Assembly: GCF_029227915.1 (NCBI RefSeq)
Contig: NC_079883.1
Location: forward strand, 27,218,001 to 27,282,000
DNA length: 64,000 bases
Direction: 5' to 3'
From: Hydractinia symbiolongicarpus
Lineage: Eukaryota; Cnidaria; Hydrozoa; Anthoathecata; Hydractiniidae
The position numbers and the translations under genes were made by a program. Below the pieces are notes generated by a model that was given only the letters and a program-made list of their open reading frames with translations, did not search any database and had not been told where the DNA came from. Below, one piece after another: positions 1 to 13,325 of this stretch (positions within the stretch are counted from its first letter, which is position 1; each line of letters starts with the position of its first letter).

Positions 1-2807
1 TACACCTGGTGAGCAGCGATTAGTCTCCTACATAAAGAGATTTTCTTTTCAAATCTTCTTGTTTATATCAATAGCTTCGTGCTAAAGATGCACGAATTAG
101 CATTGCTTGAAATATGTAAGCGAATTCGTGGTATTTTTACACAGCCCAACGACTAGTAGTTTTAGCAATTGCTTTGATCTTTTGAAAAGTCGTAAAACGA
201 ACTAGACAACTTCGAGTCAAATTGAAAAATATTCTGTATCTTTCCTACATAAAATTTTCGTCATCCAAGATACATGTTCCCTTATTTTCTGCTTCAGTAA
301 CTCGAGTCGTCATAGGCTATCACAGAATTGGATTGTGGTACTAAGCAACCTGTCAGCAACAAATCAGCCTGACTTTTCTGAAAAATTAGCAACATGCTGA
401 ACAAAACAAAATTTTGTTGTTTATAGAGTTTATTGGTTTATTGGTGAACCAAATATTTTATAAAAAATCAAGTAACTTGTGGATTTTAGACTTACTTTAA
501 AAAGGAAGTACCGAAAGAAATATTAACTGTTAATAGTTTGTATAATTTATCGCCGTTTATACATTAGTATGCTGATTTTATGTCTAATGTTTTTTGCAAC
601 CTCGTCTCCATGGGATCTCGCCCTTTTGATATAACCGATACCTCTAACATCAGGCAACAGTTCACGTTGATATTTTAATCTTATTTCTAGAGGCTCCATT
701 TTGTCTATTGATATATGTGACTAGCTTGGGATCGAGGTAGCTTTTTCTCTCGCAATAAACACTTTTTACCCTGGCTAACCAGGGTAAACCAGGGTAAAAA
801 GTGTCTATGCACCTTTTCCGCGCATGCGCGACTAAATATCAAAGTTTAATGTATTTTTCTTCATGGATAATTTGTAAGCGCTGGAAGTGCACTGTGTAAA
901 GCATATTGAGCTCCAGGTTATTTAAGACGCGTTAAAACTGACGGTGTACGGATTATGTGTAATGATATCATGTTACCATGATGATACGTATAATTAGGCG
1001 GAACAAATTTCTGCTTAATTTCTAACCAATTCATAATTAATAGAACTGTAACCTCTTTCAGCTTAAACCTTTTTTTCTGGTTCTTTTGAGCGATTTTATT
1101 GATTACCAGAAGCCTATTTGGCATTGTTATTTGCTCGAGTGAAACAAATCCAACATAATCTTCAATAATCTTCAACATCTGTAAAATAGATTCATTCCTC
1201 ACACCTTAGTTGACCAAAAAAAATACCCTGGGTAATTTTTGTCGGAGTAGGTTGGAAGCAAAGTTTATATTTTAAAACAGTTACGTTTTTAGTTGCACTT
1301 TCAGACGAGAGTAGACTTTTTAATTACGGTTTACATGTACTAAGAAACAAGATAAGATGAAGATAAACTTATAAATGGAGGCTTTTACTGCTTTTAAGTT
1401 TGACAACATGAACATTATAAAAAATAATGAACAACAAAAAAGCATTGATAAGAGTTTTGTAGACATTTTTGTTGCATCGTTAACATCAAGAACATCTGTT
1501 TTTATTTCATTTTCTTCTGGGATAGCAAAAGCATAGAGGAATCTGTCACGTGGTTACTCCTACAGTTATCGTTCACGTGTGGCACAGGTAATCTAGAAGT
1601 ATAGCCTTTATAAAGTTTTATGTACTTGTTCTCCTTTTTCACTCTCCTCCTCATAGCCTATGTAGAAAATCTACTTAGAAAACAACTTTTTCTTTTTCGC
1701 TTGAAGCAAGAATCTGTTGCTTGAACCTGTCCATGCAATGCATTTTATGACGTCATTTTCTCACTAAGTAATCTCATTTTAAAACATAACGTCATTCGAT
1801 GTTAATTTTCATGCAATGCACAGGTGTCTCTCTGAACCTTCAAAAATGCGTGCATTACATGAGTTTTTATTTTGTCCAATAAATGTTTATAAAGGGCAGA
1901 CATAAACTCTTTAATAATACATTACTGACAATAAAAACAAAATGGCTAAATTTCTTACCGTCTGGCAAACCAAGAAAAGTGAAAACAAGAAACACTGATT
2001 CACTTTTCGCGGCTGAAGCTATAAATTCTGTCGTATAAGCCCTTTTTTGTTAAAACGGATAGGGATAGCGCGGGGCATCTGGCTTGCACAGAGCGACTAA
2101 TTTTTATTCTTTGATGAAGATTTTGTGATTGGTTATTAGAGGTTAAAATCGCTTTCCGACAAGAAACGTTCAATCAGCTATTTATACCAACGTTGAAGTG
2201 CAAATGATTTTGTTGACGCAAAAATCTAGATAGATCTTTGATATTTCTATGACGAAAAGTTGCTGAAAATAATTTAAAATTACTTAGTTGAATTATTAGC
2301 AAATCTTCCCCACATCACGTTTGTCTTGATTAGCCAGGTTAATTTTATAATTTACAAGTTAAGAGTTATTCTTGTTCTTGCAGCTGATCATCAACCTATC
2401 TTTCTACTTCCTTCTTGTGGTGAATAAACTTGTAAATATTTTCAAACATTTCTATGTTTTTGTCAGTTTGATGTCCAAAAATATAAGTACAACACAGGAA
2501 GATTTAAAGCCTTGATTTATTCTAGATCCCCAAAAATGGCGCTGGTTTGTCATATATTGCACATATGTTGAACAAATCGTACCACAACGACGAAAAGCAG
2601 TAAATCAAATCGGAAATCGGAACACTTATTTGTCTGGTATATTTTGGCGGGAGATTGTTCTTTAATAACACTATTAAAAATTCATTATAACGAAAAACGA
2701 AAATGCTGTAAGCAGAGTTAGAAGAATATTTGTTTGTTTAAAAAATATTAAAACAGTCATCGACAACCTGATTTTACAAAACATTGATTCTGATAAAGAA
2801 GACAAAC
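1..2807. other. Gene-poor flank, no supported gene
   Basis: AT-rich non-coding sequence. The only long open frame (918-1202, minus) has no splice context or recognisable motif. I see one perfect inverted repeat (760-803, listed separately) and otherwise unique-looking intergenic sequence. Confidence 0.5.
760..803. repeat. Perfect 15-bp inverted repeat
   Basis: The arm at 760-774 (CACTTTTTACCCTGG) is the exact reverse complement of 789-803, with a 14-bp loop that itself contains another copy of CCAGGGTAAA. It could be the remains of a short inverted-repeat transposon or a transcribed hairpin. No target duplication is evident. Confidence 0.7.
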
Positions 2808-2918
2808 ATGGCAAAAACTGTACAGAAAGAAATTAACATAGAAAAAGAAGATGTCATTAAAGTTTCGAAAGAACCAATGAAAAAGAAGAAGAACAGAAGA
2901 AAAAAGAAATCAGTATAT
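2808..2918 (+). CDS. Candidate first coding exon, lysine-rich, orphan
   Basis: An ATG at 2808 opens 37 codons that end exactly at a strong splice donor (TATAT|GTAAGT at 2918/2919). The peptide begins MAKTVQKEIN and ends in a very basic run, KKKKNRRKKKSVY. The basic tail followed by SVY faintly recalls the N-terminal tail of histone H2B, but no exon for the H2B fold was found downstream, so no function is assigned. It could be the first exon of an unrecognised gene or a chance frame next to a chance donor. Confidence 0.3.
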
Positions 2919-5264
2919 GTAAGTTTAACTCTTTCTGTTGACTTTCTCAGAGCTAATATTGGTACCAATCTTGTTGCCGGGCGTCGTTTTAGCTTTCTGA
3001 TATGTAAACGACGCGAGTCCCAAGATTGAGGTTGTTTTGGTGCTAACATTGCGCCAGTAGGGGATGGTACAACCTTTTTAAAATTAAATATTAGTACTAA
3101 TTGACACACATTTAAGTTGTGTATGAATGTGAACAAAAGATTCATAGGAATAACATACCCTGGGATGCTTAAAAATTGGCACAAATATCAGAGACTGTAT
3201 TTCTGCAAACGAATGTCGGAGCACTCTTGCTTCGTTGTTTTCTATTGCGTGCAATGGAAAACATTTTAATGATCAAATTCTCGTTTTTTAAGGTGGTAAT
3301 GCATTTTTAGCTCCTGTGAGTTAGAGTTGAAGGATAATTAACAAAATTAAAAAGTTGATAAATTGTCTATTACGTTATAATGCGGAAAAAGAAACGCGAA
3401 TCGCTAAAAACAAAGCATTCTGTGTTCCATGAGTAACGCATCGTAGAATGTAAATGCCCTATTACCTTTAATGACTATATGGGTGGTTTTTAACCATGCG
3501 GATTGTGTCTAGCAGCATACAAGGAAAGTATTGGGTCGTCTTTTCACAAACTTCGCAAATATGGCTGCAGTGTTGAGTAAGCTTGTTTATTCTACTGTTA
3601 CTCTGGAAACGTTCTTTATTAAAATTAAGAAAGAAGAAATGTAAAACCAATTTTCAAATGTTACCTTAAGTTTTCGAACAAATAATTTGGTCCACTGAAA
3701 TCGAAGCCTTTCCATGCGTTATCTTTCCATTAATTAACCTTAGAAAGAAATCGACCTTAGAAGTTTTCAACTGTGATTAGTTGTTAAATTTGTCCACTTA
3801 GTGGGATGTCAAAATTTGCTGTTTTAAATGGATTCAAAACTCATTATTCGATCTGGAGGACTTTGGTAAATAAAGAAATGCATTCTTTTTGACGGCCTGG
3901 TGTGCCAACAGGACTTCGAACGAACACACCATAAACATATCTACATCATTGGAATTTATGGACTTGTCTTTAGCCTGTAAAATGATCCACGGATTCCACG
4001 ATCCACGGACCTGTCCTTTTTTTCCAGTCTTTGGATTTTACTGTGTCGTACATTTTCTAGACATCGCTATTTAGCAGCCATTTTAAACACACATACAAAA
4101 ATACAGCTATTATCTTTCGTCCTTTATATATCGCATTTCGTATGCCGTATCACAGCTACTGTGCTACCATTTTGCGCAGATAAAAACAAAATCCAGGTAT
4201 TAATGTAAGAGTGCGTTTACCATTGTCTTTAAAAGGAAATACACATTCCTATAGATGTTTCCCTAGTTACTATATGTAAAGATTTCCTTTTTATTATGAT
4301 GATCCTTAGTTTCATATGTGATGCCTTTCTTTTTATATATAAAAATTCCCTTTTTGGCAGATGTTAAGATTTCCCTGTTAATACATATGAAGATTCCCTT
4401 GTTTCTATATACGAAGATTTAAAATCAAATATGGCTTTAAATTTCACACGCTATTCCTGGTAACATCTCCCAACTCTTACTTGATTTTAGTCATGCATGA
4501 GTTGATTGATATTGCTGCTGATTGGACAGATAAACATTCTACTCTAACGCCCAGTTTTGACATTCCACCCTCTTATTTTATCATCCATGCATACAATATA
4601 TATTTCTACAGAAGAATTATCTTTACATTGATACGTCATTGCGAAATTCTGTTTTTCTCTATATGTAATCGGCAGATTTTCATCCCGTTGAATTTTCATA
4701 ACTTTTCTTGTTTACCAAATGAAATTTCATTGTATACTCTAAAGTATCGAATAAATGGAAGAAGGAGGGGGCGTTAAATGTATTGAGGATTAATTATTGT
4801 GGAAAGGAACCGTTGGGGAGGGGCGGTTTGAAAATAAAAAGCTAAATGAAATAGAAAGATATTACAAAAAACAAAATTCATAGGTTATTTTTTTTTTTTG
4901 ACAGACATAGGCAACAAATCCTGTTTACTTCCATATCTACTTTTAAAAACAAAATATTTCTTAGAACACTTTCCCTTGGTGGCGTACGCTACGAAAACAG
5001 TGTAAGAATTCTTTCAACGTCGATACGCATTGAATGTTTTTATAAGTGATTTGTTTTTAAATTTCCGCGCCCGAAGGCGTAGGAAATTCTTTAAAACCGT
5101 CGTTTTTTTCTTTCGGAGCATTTTTAAAGAAAAAATCGACCCTGGGATTTCACGTTCTTCTGAGAGGAGGGTAGTATTGGTATAACCGACTGACTAACTA
5201 ACCCTGTCCCAAATGTTCAAATGCAACGTCACAAAATTAAACTTCGTACCCAAGCTCCCAAGTA
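2919..5264. other. Non-coding stretch with degenerate short repeats
   Basis: No supported gene. From about 4240 to 4420 a degenerate unit of roughly 30 bp recurs (variants of AAGATTTCCCTGTTTCTATAT). From about 4970 to 5260 the sequence looks like an interspersed repeat, including a phrase reading AAATTTCCGCGCCCGAAGG. Confidence 0.4.
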
Positions 5265-5660
5265 CTGGGAAGTCATCTAAATGACGTTTCAGGCCAAAAT
5301 TGGTATTTGTTTTCGACAAAATTTGGCACAGTTAACAAAAAAAGTATAATGAACATAATGGTGACAACATAATTTTGATTTTTGTCACCTAAATGTCATT
5401 TTAGGCCAAAATTGTTCTAATAATTAAAACTACTTTATTTTCAACAAAATTTGGCACAGTTAACAAATGAAGTATGCTGAACATGATGATGATACAAAAG
5501 TTTCATTTTTTTGTCACCTAAATGTCATTTCAGGCTAAAATTTGTCAAAAAATTAAAACTACTTTATTTTCGACGAAAATTGGCACAGTTAATAAAAAAA
5601 GTATGTTGAAAATGGTGGTCACATCAAAATTTTGATTTTTTGTCAACTAAATGCCGTTTA
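5265..5660. repeat. Three tandem copies of a ~128-bp repeat
   Basis: The anchor TTGGCACAGTTAA occurs at 5323, 5451 and 5580, giving spacings of 128 and 129 bp. Each unit also repeats the phrases AAATGTCATTT(C/T)AGGC and TTTTGTCACCTAAATG in the same order. The copies differ by scattered substitutions and small indels, so this is an aged tandem array with no coding capacity. Confidence 0.85.
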
Positions 5661-6392
5661 AGACCATAAACGTTTCAATCGCAAGACTTTCAACCATGAA
5701 TGATAGGCTGTATTTTTTGTTAGCAATGTGAGTTTATTATGACACGTTTCGTTTTGTTTGCGTTTGTTGTAAGATATTATGTCACTTGTGTGCTTTATCT
5801 TCAGAGCTTCATGCACCAAACCTCTCCGAATGTTTGGCACATAGCAGGTTGTCATTAAATATTTTGGTAGCGAGCGGAAATTCTTAGAGCCCCCAGGGCT
5901 TCTTGTTTCCCTTAATCTTGTTTGCAATAATAATTATCGATTCAAGTTCTTCTTCACAATTTCATTCAAGAACCTCTTCTAATTTTAAACCAATTAATTA
6001 AGCAAGAAAATAGAAATGACTTCAACTTTCAGTTTGGATCAAAACAGAACTTTTATCAACCAATCAGATTGCAGAAATCACAATTGTTCGTTCCAATCAA
6101 TTCAATTCGTTTTTAACTAGAAATCCACCTTGAGCATCTTGTAACTTGCGTTATATCTATGATTTAATCAGATTTGGTACACTTTTTTTTACCAGCTTTC
6201 CATTATATCATGCACCATACATAAAGATTGTGCAGTTAACAGCGTAGTTTTACTTCTACTTTCAAAATACAGCACCAATCGAAAGAGAATCATTCTTGGT
6301 AAATCGCTGTAAAGTTTTCATTGAATTAACTCCTGAAGAAATTGTCTGCCTGTCAGTCTGTTTGAAAAAAATAAAAGCAAATAGAATAGGCC

Positions 6393-6494
6393 AACCTCGT
6401 CAACAGGGCCTTGTGCCCCCCGAGCCGTCATTACGAAAGGCCAACAATGACTATGAAATTCATTAAAAAGGCAAAATGCCCTGGGAACGAGGTT
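6393..6494. mobile_element. MITE-like inverted repeat (AACCTCGT ends)
   Basis: AACCTCGT (6393-6400) followed by CAGGGC is mirrored by GCCCTG and ACGAGGTT near 6478-6494. The two-part stem around about 100 bp looks like a small non-autonomous inverted-repeat element. The open frame across it (6318-6575, minus) is therefore not a gene. Confidence 0.45.
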
Positions 6495-6699
6495 GAGGAT
6501 AGGCAAATCACGTGTCGTTTTAGATGATTTAACAAACCTGTTAAGAATGAGATGGGGACACCGAGCCTTACTCAAATTTTTGTTTATACTAAAAGAAAAA
6601 TTTTTTGACGATCTTGTCCACTAAAAACCATATAAAACATAAATATTGGATTTAGAGGCTATCAAGCACGACTCGATATAATCATAAATCAGGTCATTT

Positions 6700-7500
6700 T
6701 ATTACACTGAAAGATCCTAATAGCGGACATCCTTTTTAGAGGACACCTCTTTACAACGAGCACTTTTCTGAAGAACGGGTAAACGACGGTTAAATTCTTA
6801 TAACGAAATTTATGCGGTCATAAACAATTCGCGTAGGAAATTTATATTTATTTAAATATGTTTAAATTTAAAAATATTACATTGTCTGTGCTAAAACAAA
6901 GCAAAATCTCAACTTTTTGAGTCTGTTTTTAAATGAAAGGTAGTATATTTACGAGATATATAGTTTAGGTTCCTTCTTTTACAAAAAATCGGTCTTTGAC
7001 ACACCTTACGGTCAAATTCACTATAACCTAACATTTCAGAGCAGTTTTTAGTAGCAATTTAAGTCAATTTTGGAAAAAACTCTGTGTGGCGGACACCCCT
7101 TTATAGTGGAAGAAATGAAGAAGCCTTATTGCGTACGTAGCTAACTAGTTAGGAAAAGTATTACCTTGTTTAACTATCATGCAGCTAGTCAGTTGCATTG
7201 TAAATGACGGAGTAACCGCCCACTGTCGATTAAATGCTCTAAATAAGCGCCCAGAGTTAAGAGTTTTTAAATTAGCTTTCCTGAAAAAGCACGAGGACGA
7301 AGATCCGTTTCCTCTTTCATTACGTATTTTGCTATATTTTATGTTAAATTTAAAAGTTAAAAATCTCAGAGAAAAATGTTTTTTGTTCTTTTTAGCAGCT
7401 ATATGCGAATAATATGGAAGTCATCCCTTACCAAATAAGCGTCCCAGGTCAGGCTTAAAGTTTTAAATAAACACCCATGTGGTTATTTCTCCTTTTTTAA
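6700..7500. repeat. Degenerate interspersed repeat fragments
   Basis: The phrases GCGGACATCC / GGACACCTC / GCGGACACCCC recur between 6725 and 7100. AATAAGCGCCC / AATAAGCGTCCC / AATAAACACCC recur between 7240 and 7475. They look like decayed copies of dispersed elements. The 77-codon frame at 7179-7412 lies inside and has no gene-like features. Confidence 0.35.
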
Positions 7501-10500
7501 GGTATATTCAGTCATTTAAAAGGGTAACCACCTGAAAAAATATATTTAAATACAAAACGCCAACTTTTGAAATTAGTATCTTTTTACTTAAGGTGAGCGC
7601 AAAATTTAGCTACTTCTTATTACAATACCCAGGACATCTTATACCACGTGATCTAGACTATCTGAGACGTATTTTCACCGCCCCGTAACAGGCAGGGCAC
7701 CCGGGAAACGAGGATTTCCAAAACTATTGCGGCTAACACGTAAAAAGACTTTTAATTTAGACCAACGATGGGGCGAAATGGTAACTTCGATTATAGTATC
7801 TTCTTTTTTGCTATGCGGCCTGGTTATGATACTTACTTAGGTTTTTATATTTATCTATTAGACTTGACACTTGTTTGCGAAATTTTTAAGTCCTATATCT
7901 CTCAGAACCTTAGACATTGTCAATTATTCGAACCTACCCCTTAAATTTTTATAAAATCTTTTAATTAATCAGGAAAATATAAAAACTTCCGTTAGATTTA
8001 TTCTTAGGAATTAAAACTCCCATCACCACTCATCACATCATCACAGGACTCGTTCTGTAAAATTCGGACGCATGATTTTCTGATTTCACCAAAAAATCGG
8101 GAAAAGTCGGATGTTCGGGAAAATTGTAACTTTTTTTTATGTGAGTTTTGTAAAACCGGAAAATATGATAAATAAATTTTATTTGACTTTGATAAACTTT
8201 AAACAGAATGGTCGCAATCGATTTAAAACTAAACTAAATGAATTTTAAACAAATAGTGGTATTTTGAACAAATTTTAAGCTTGACGCGCTGAAATAAGCA
8301 AAAATATATTGCTGCCATTTTGTCTTTTTTTATAATTTAGTTTAAGTGTCCCAAAAATTTTGCCGATTATTATATGTTCGAAAAAACCTGGACCGAATGC
8401 TTTGGTAGCAGAAAACGGTGTTTGATGTGAAAACCATCACTGTGCCACTGCCAGTTAATTTAATCGCATACTTATGTTGCCTTACCGTATTATTCTAGTT
8501 TTAAATTGTTGTTCTATCCGTCATTAATGACTTCTTGTAAGCTAATCAAATTATGGTTAAAGGTATTGTTCGTGTTTTTTAAACCAAGAAAAGATGATGT
8601 CATGATGAATGTATTCGTTTACCGTCGGTGCGTTTATTTAATTGTCAATACTTTAGGAAGGGGAAGGGGATGGTTAATCTAAGGGATTCTTTACAAAAAG
8701 TGAATGCGTTACGTGCTGTCTTTCGTATTCAAATCACATAGTGAAGTTAAGTATCGATGTATTTATCATCTATCGACTATCAACTATGTAATCCTGTCCC
8801 CAGGGTTTCTTTTCCGCTTTATGATATGTCACTAGTGCGCAAGATTTAATAAACGAAAAATAAGCTCTGCGGGTAAGATTGCCAAGAATGATAATGTGGG
8901 TTCGTCGACTTTAAGTTTATCCACGTCACATTTAAATGCTTGTTCACTGCTAAAGTCATACCTTTATGATATTTTCTTCCGTATTAGAACCATAAAACAA
9001 AGAGCAAAAAGAGGGTAGAATTGGCATTTGAGAAAGGCTTATTATTAAAGAAGATTGAAGGAGGGTGGTAAGTTAAGGGGCGCTGGCAACTTCAGTACGC
9101 ATGTTTTTTATTATCGACAATTGGGGTTGATTATTTTTCTCATTATTTGGCAGAACTTAAACTTTTTCCTAAATAGCAAAAGGATAGAGAAAAAATGAGT
9201 TGTAGAAGTGTCCATACTCTGTAGCTAGTAGGTTGCAAAAACATTTGTAGATGCGCAGATTACGTAAACAGCGTTTTCCAGCTAGATGTACCTTCAGAAA
9301 CCGTAAAGGCCCGACAATTCCGGAAAGAGCGTCATGCTAACATTAGCATGAATTAACACAGTTTGGATCTAAACAAATATATAACCTGAGATCCTATGAA
9401 GAACTGTTAATTTTAACAAGCTCAAAATTCGTAATCTGTTATAGAGATAGCCTACATTGTTGGAAACAAACCTTGAAGTTAGCAAGCTTGTCTCAAAATA
9501 TTCTGCAAAGGATCGCATAAAAACTAAAGACAAAAAACATAGAAGAATAGCAACGTATCACACACTGAGACTTTATGTTTTAAAAAAAAAACATTTTATA
9601 CTACCATAGTTTTTTTATTAACCCTATAAAGACCAGGATTTGTGAAAAGCCGAGCGAAGTGGGCTAAAAAGCACCTCTCCGCACTTTTTCGCTCTCCAAA
9701 TGTAACAAAGACATTGTTTGTTATCAAACTTGGCACGAATGTTTATGCCCACATTCGATGGCAATTGGGGAATGAGACAAATTGGTTAACATAATTTGGT
9801 CCAAGATACGGTCACCATATATTTTAAAACCCGGAAAAATGCTAAAAACAGTAAAACGTGAAAAGTCTTGCAAACGATGAACGAATACCAAAACATTTTT
9901 GACTGACTTAAAGCTAACTTAAAATGGTGAAGAAGCCCATAAACAAAAATTTTAACTCCTGAAACATTTTACCCCCCTGCTTGGCCGAAATAGGATTAAA
10001 AAATAGGGTTTACATAGCTTTACCCATAGACACGTATTTGAACATATCCATTTATTATTTTCATTTATTGCACGCAAGTAGATTGCGTAAGAAGAGAACC
10101 AGGGTATTAAGTCTTTATAGTCACACTCATAGAAACGTTAATTTTTCCTTCTTGCCGCAGCTTTTCTAACACGTTCATATACTCAATACACCTAGTAAAT
10201 AGATAGCTTTAATATGTATAACTTTGATGAGATTTCCTATATAACATAATTGACATATTATCAAAACATATTGCACTGATTAACGTGTGATTAGCTATTA
10301 CATTTGAAATATGACTTTGCTACATCTGAGCTTCCGATTGTTGTTCATGTAATTGGCGACGTGTTTTTGAATTATCTGTGTCACACGATAGAATTTTTGT
10401 TTATGATACTAAAAGACAAAACAACAGTTTTTTAGTAAGAATAACACCATATCTGGAGTAAAAAAAAGCCCAAACGAGATATGTGAATGACATTTTGAAG

Positions 10501-13325
10501 AAAATCAAAAAATTCATATAATTTTAAGAATGAAAACTGAAGAATGTTTCGTGTTAAAGAAGATTAGTCAGACAGTCGCTAGCGAGAGATTAAAAAAAAG
10601 TTGTGGTTAATGCTGCTTTTTTTAACGGCTAAGCAACCAGGAGTTTCTTGAGGCTACATTGCTTTTTTATTTAATGTGATCAGTAAAAGAAATTTTCTGG
10701 ATCATGTCAGATTTTTAATATCATTTTACCCTTTAAAATTCGCATTATTTTTCATAACGTGTGCAAAACATTAACATAGATATGCAGGACGAAATATGTG
10801 CCTAAGCCCTGACACAAAGGGACCAAACATGACAACCCACAAAAAAATAGCTTAGAGAAATAAACAAAGAGAAAGATTTAATACAAAAACACTAATCTAT
10901 TTTACAACAAGCTTCAAATCGAACATACACGTAGTATTAGCACTGGATAAAAAGATTTCCGAATACGCTTTTTGTTATTTCCTTATTCTATAGCATGCAT
11001 AAGCTATTCTTTGTGCAAACGAGTTGAGAATAATTGTAATGAATTGAAGTAACTCCTCTGTGAGAAGGACAATGCGTATATATAACTCACAACACGACTT
11101 ATAACATTAAGCTCGAGTCTTTCTTTTGCTTCGTTGAAATGAGCGAACAAAAACATGATCAATTAGATTTTTATTGATTATTTTCTCTCAAATTAAAGAC
11201 AGTTTTTTTATTAGTTTAATGAATAAATAAATAAATTATAAGGATTTTGTGGTAGTCTGCAGTGGTGTTTGATGATCGGTGGAAGTTGAAAAGTTAAGTT
11301 TGTTTCGTGTCAGTGAGATGACTTCTCTCATGTTGCTTATCTGTCTTGCTTCTTTTCATTCTGGATTATATCTTTCAAGCATTTAACTTATAGTTATTTT
11401 TTATTTCAGATTTGATTCCCAAAATGTAAGGAGAATTAAAGAGCGGCGCTCCTCTTTCTCTAACCCCTCCCCCCTTCTCTAACCCCTCCTCCAACTCATG
11501 GCTTATGGTTATTTGTTTTGTCCATACATGACTTAATTTTGAATATAATACTTGCAAACTTAAAATTTGCAGTCTGACTGTGTGTTATCTCTGCAGCTGT
11601 GTTGTTTAATTTCGAACGTTCATTCGAACACATTAATTCAAATCATACAGAATCATACAGAATATGAGAGAAATTTTCGAATGTTGTATATAAACAATAA
11701 TTAGCAAATTTTGGTTTTTAGAATTAAAAATAAATAGTGGGGAGCTTTTAGCGCTTATTTTTTGTTTGTTTAATTTTCCTTTCACTATTTTTCACCCTAT
11801 TTTTTTCTGTTTTATTTTTTAATCTTTGTTTTCTTCTAACTTTTTGAGATTAGTAAGTATTTTAAAGTTTCATTAAGAATAGCCTCCCTTTCATGCGTTG
11901 CTAGGTAACATTAAAAAAGAAAGCCATGTTTCTTATGACTTTACAGCATGGTGCAAATAGTTCATAACAGTAGTTTTTATACCCATTATACAGCTGGATA
12001 AAAGATATCCTGCCCGACAGTGTCGTCAGTAGTTACAAGACATGACCTTTTTGAAAGTAAATTATTTTTCTTTGTGTGTGTTTTGCCTTTAAAACTTTCT
12101 CGAGTAACTTTGAAAATAGCTAGTCATCTCATTTAATTTTTTTAATTTTTTTCAGATCAATATTTATTCTCAGGGCTTCTAAAAGTTATGTCACAGAATG
12201 CGAAAACAAACAATTTTGTTGAATTTGTTTAAAGTTGAATGTTTTGTAGAAAACATAAGAAATGAGTAGTAATATTTCATAAGAAAAAATGGCGCACATG
12301 GTTCTGTTTTCCTTATTTTTTCTCCAGGTCATATTGCCATATTGTTTTTACCAGGATTTTTTTCTCAAACTATATAGATATACTATATATATAGCTGTAA
12401 TAAAAAAAAATGAGAATTCGTAAAAAAAGCAAACATTAATATTATATCATAAAATATACATAACTTATATTTCTTTCAGAAAAAAAAAACAATTTTTATT
12501 TTTAAGAGCTTTAGTGAACTTCTTTTTTTTCTACTTTTTTTTCGTATAAAACATTTAAGTGAAATATCTTACTTAAGGAGTGAATTCGCTATTTATCATT
12601 GTTCAACAGGTCTGATTCTGTTCGATTCATTCTATCCACCATTCAAATTTAAATGCATCTCATAAAAAAACTGAAAAAAAGTCTATAGAAAAATAGAAGA
12701 TTCAAAAGCTTATGCTTCACTGTGGTTTTTATAAAAAAAATAGTTTAGAGATAGAAAAAAAACAACTTAAGTATATATATGAGAAGAGAATAAAAAAAAA
12801 GAGTTTGAAGTTATATCTTTGTAAGTTGACTCAAAAAGCAAAGAGTAAAAAACAGTTGTTTTAAAGAAAGAAAAAATTAATATACAAAAAAAAGATCTTT
12901 ATTGTGGTATAAATATATATTTTATGTTTTATATTTGATAATCGCAGAGTTAGAATAGAATCCATTTACAATAAAAGCGTTCTTTTTGAAGCCCTTTGTT
13001 TTCAGATTTCTAGTGTTCAGATAAGATTAAAGTCAACAGTGTTTTGCTTATTACTCGCTTATTAATTTCTAAGTGGTTTATCGTGGCAATCGATCTGAGC
13101 GCATAGAGGCTAAACTTAGCAGGAGGATTGGTTCATTACGCACAAAGTCTATGCACTGTTAGCACATGGTTGCACAGCAAAAAGAAATATAATTGTTACA
13201 GTTTTTTTAACATAAAAACTGTTGCTTAGATACTAAAGCACATTTTCACTGAAGAAAGCTATCAAAGCGAAGCACGTTTGCCACCTCACAAATATTCTGT
13301 TTTCTTCTGTTTTGACGGCTGTAAA
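7500..13325. other. Intergenic region upstream of the two-RRM gene
   Basis: No supported gene or RNA. It is very AT-rich, with poly-A/poly-T runs especially at 12.3-12.9 kb. It presumably contains the promoter and any untranslated 5' exon of the gene starting at 13326, but I cannot place them. Confidence 0.45.

Noticed and set aside
2808-2918. Histone H2B N-terminal exon
   Set aside because: The basic tail ending SVY is suggestive, but no frame with the H2B fold follows within 10 kb on that strand.
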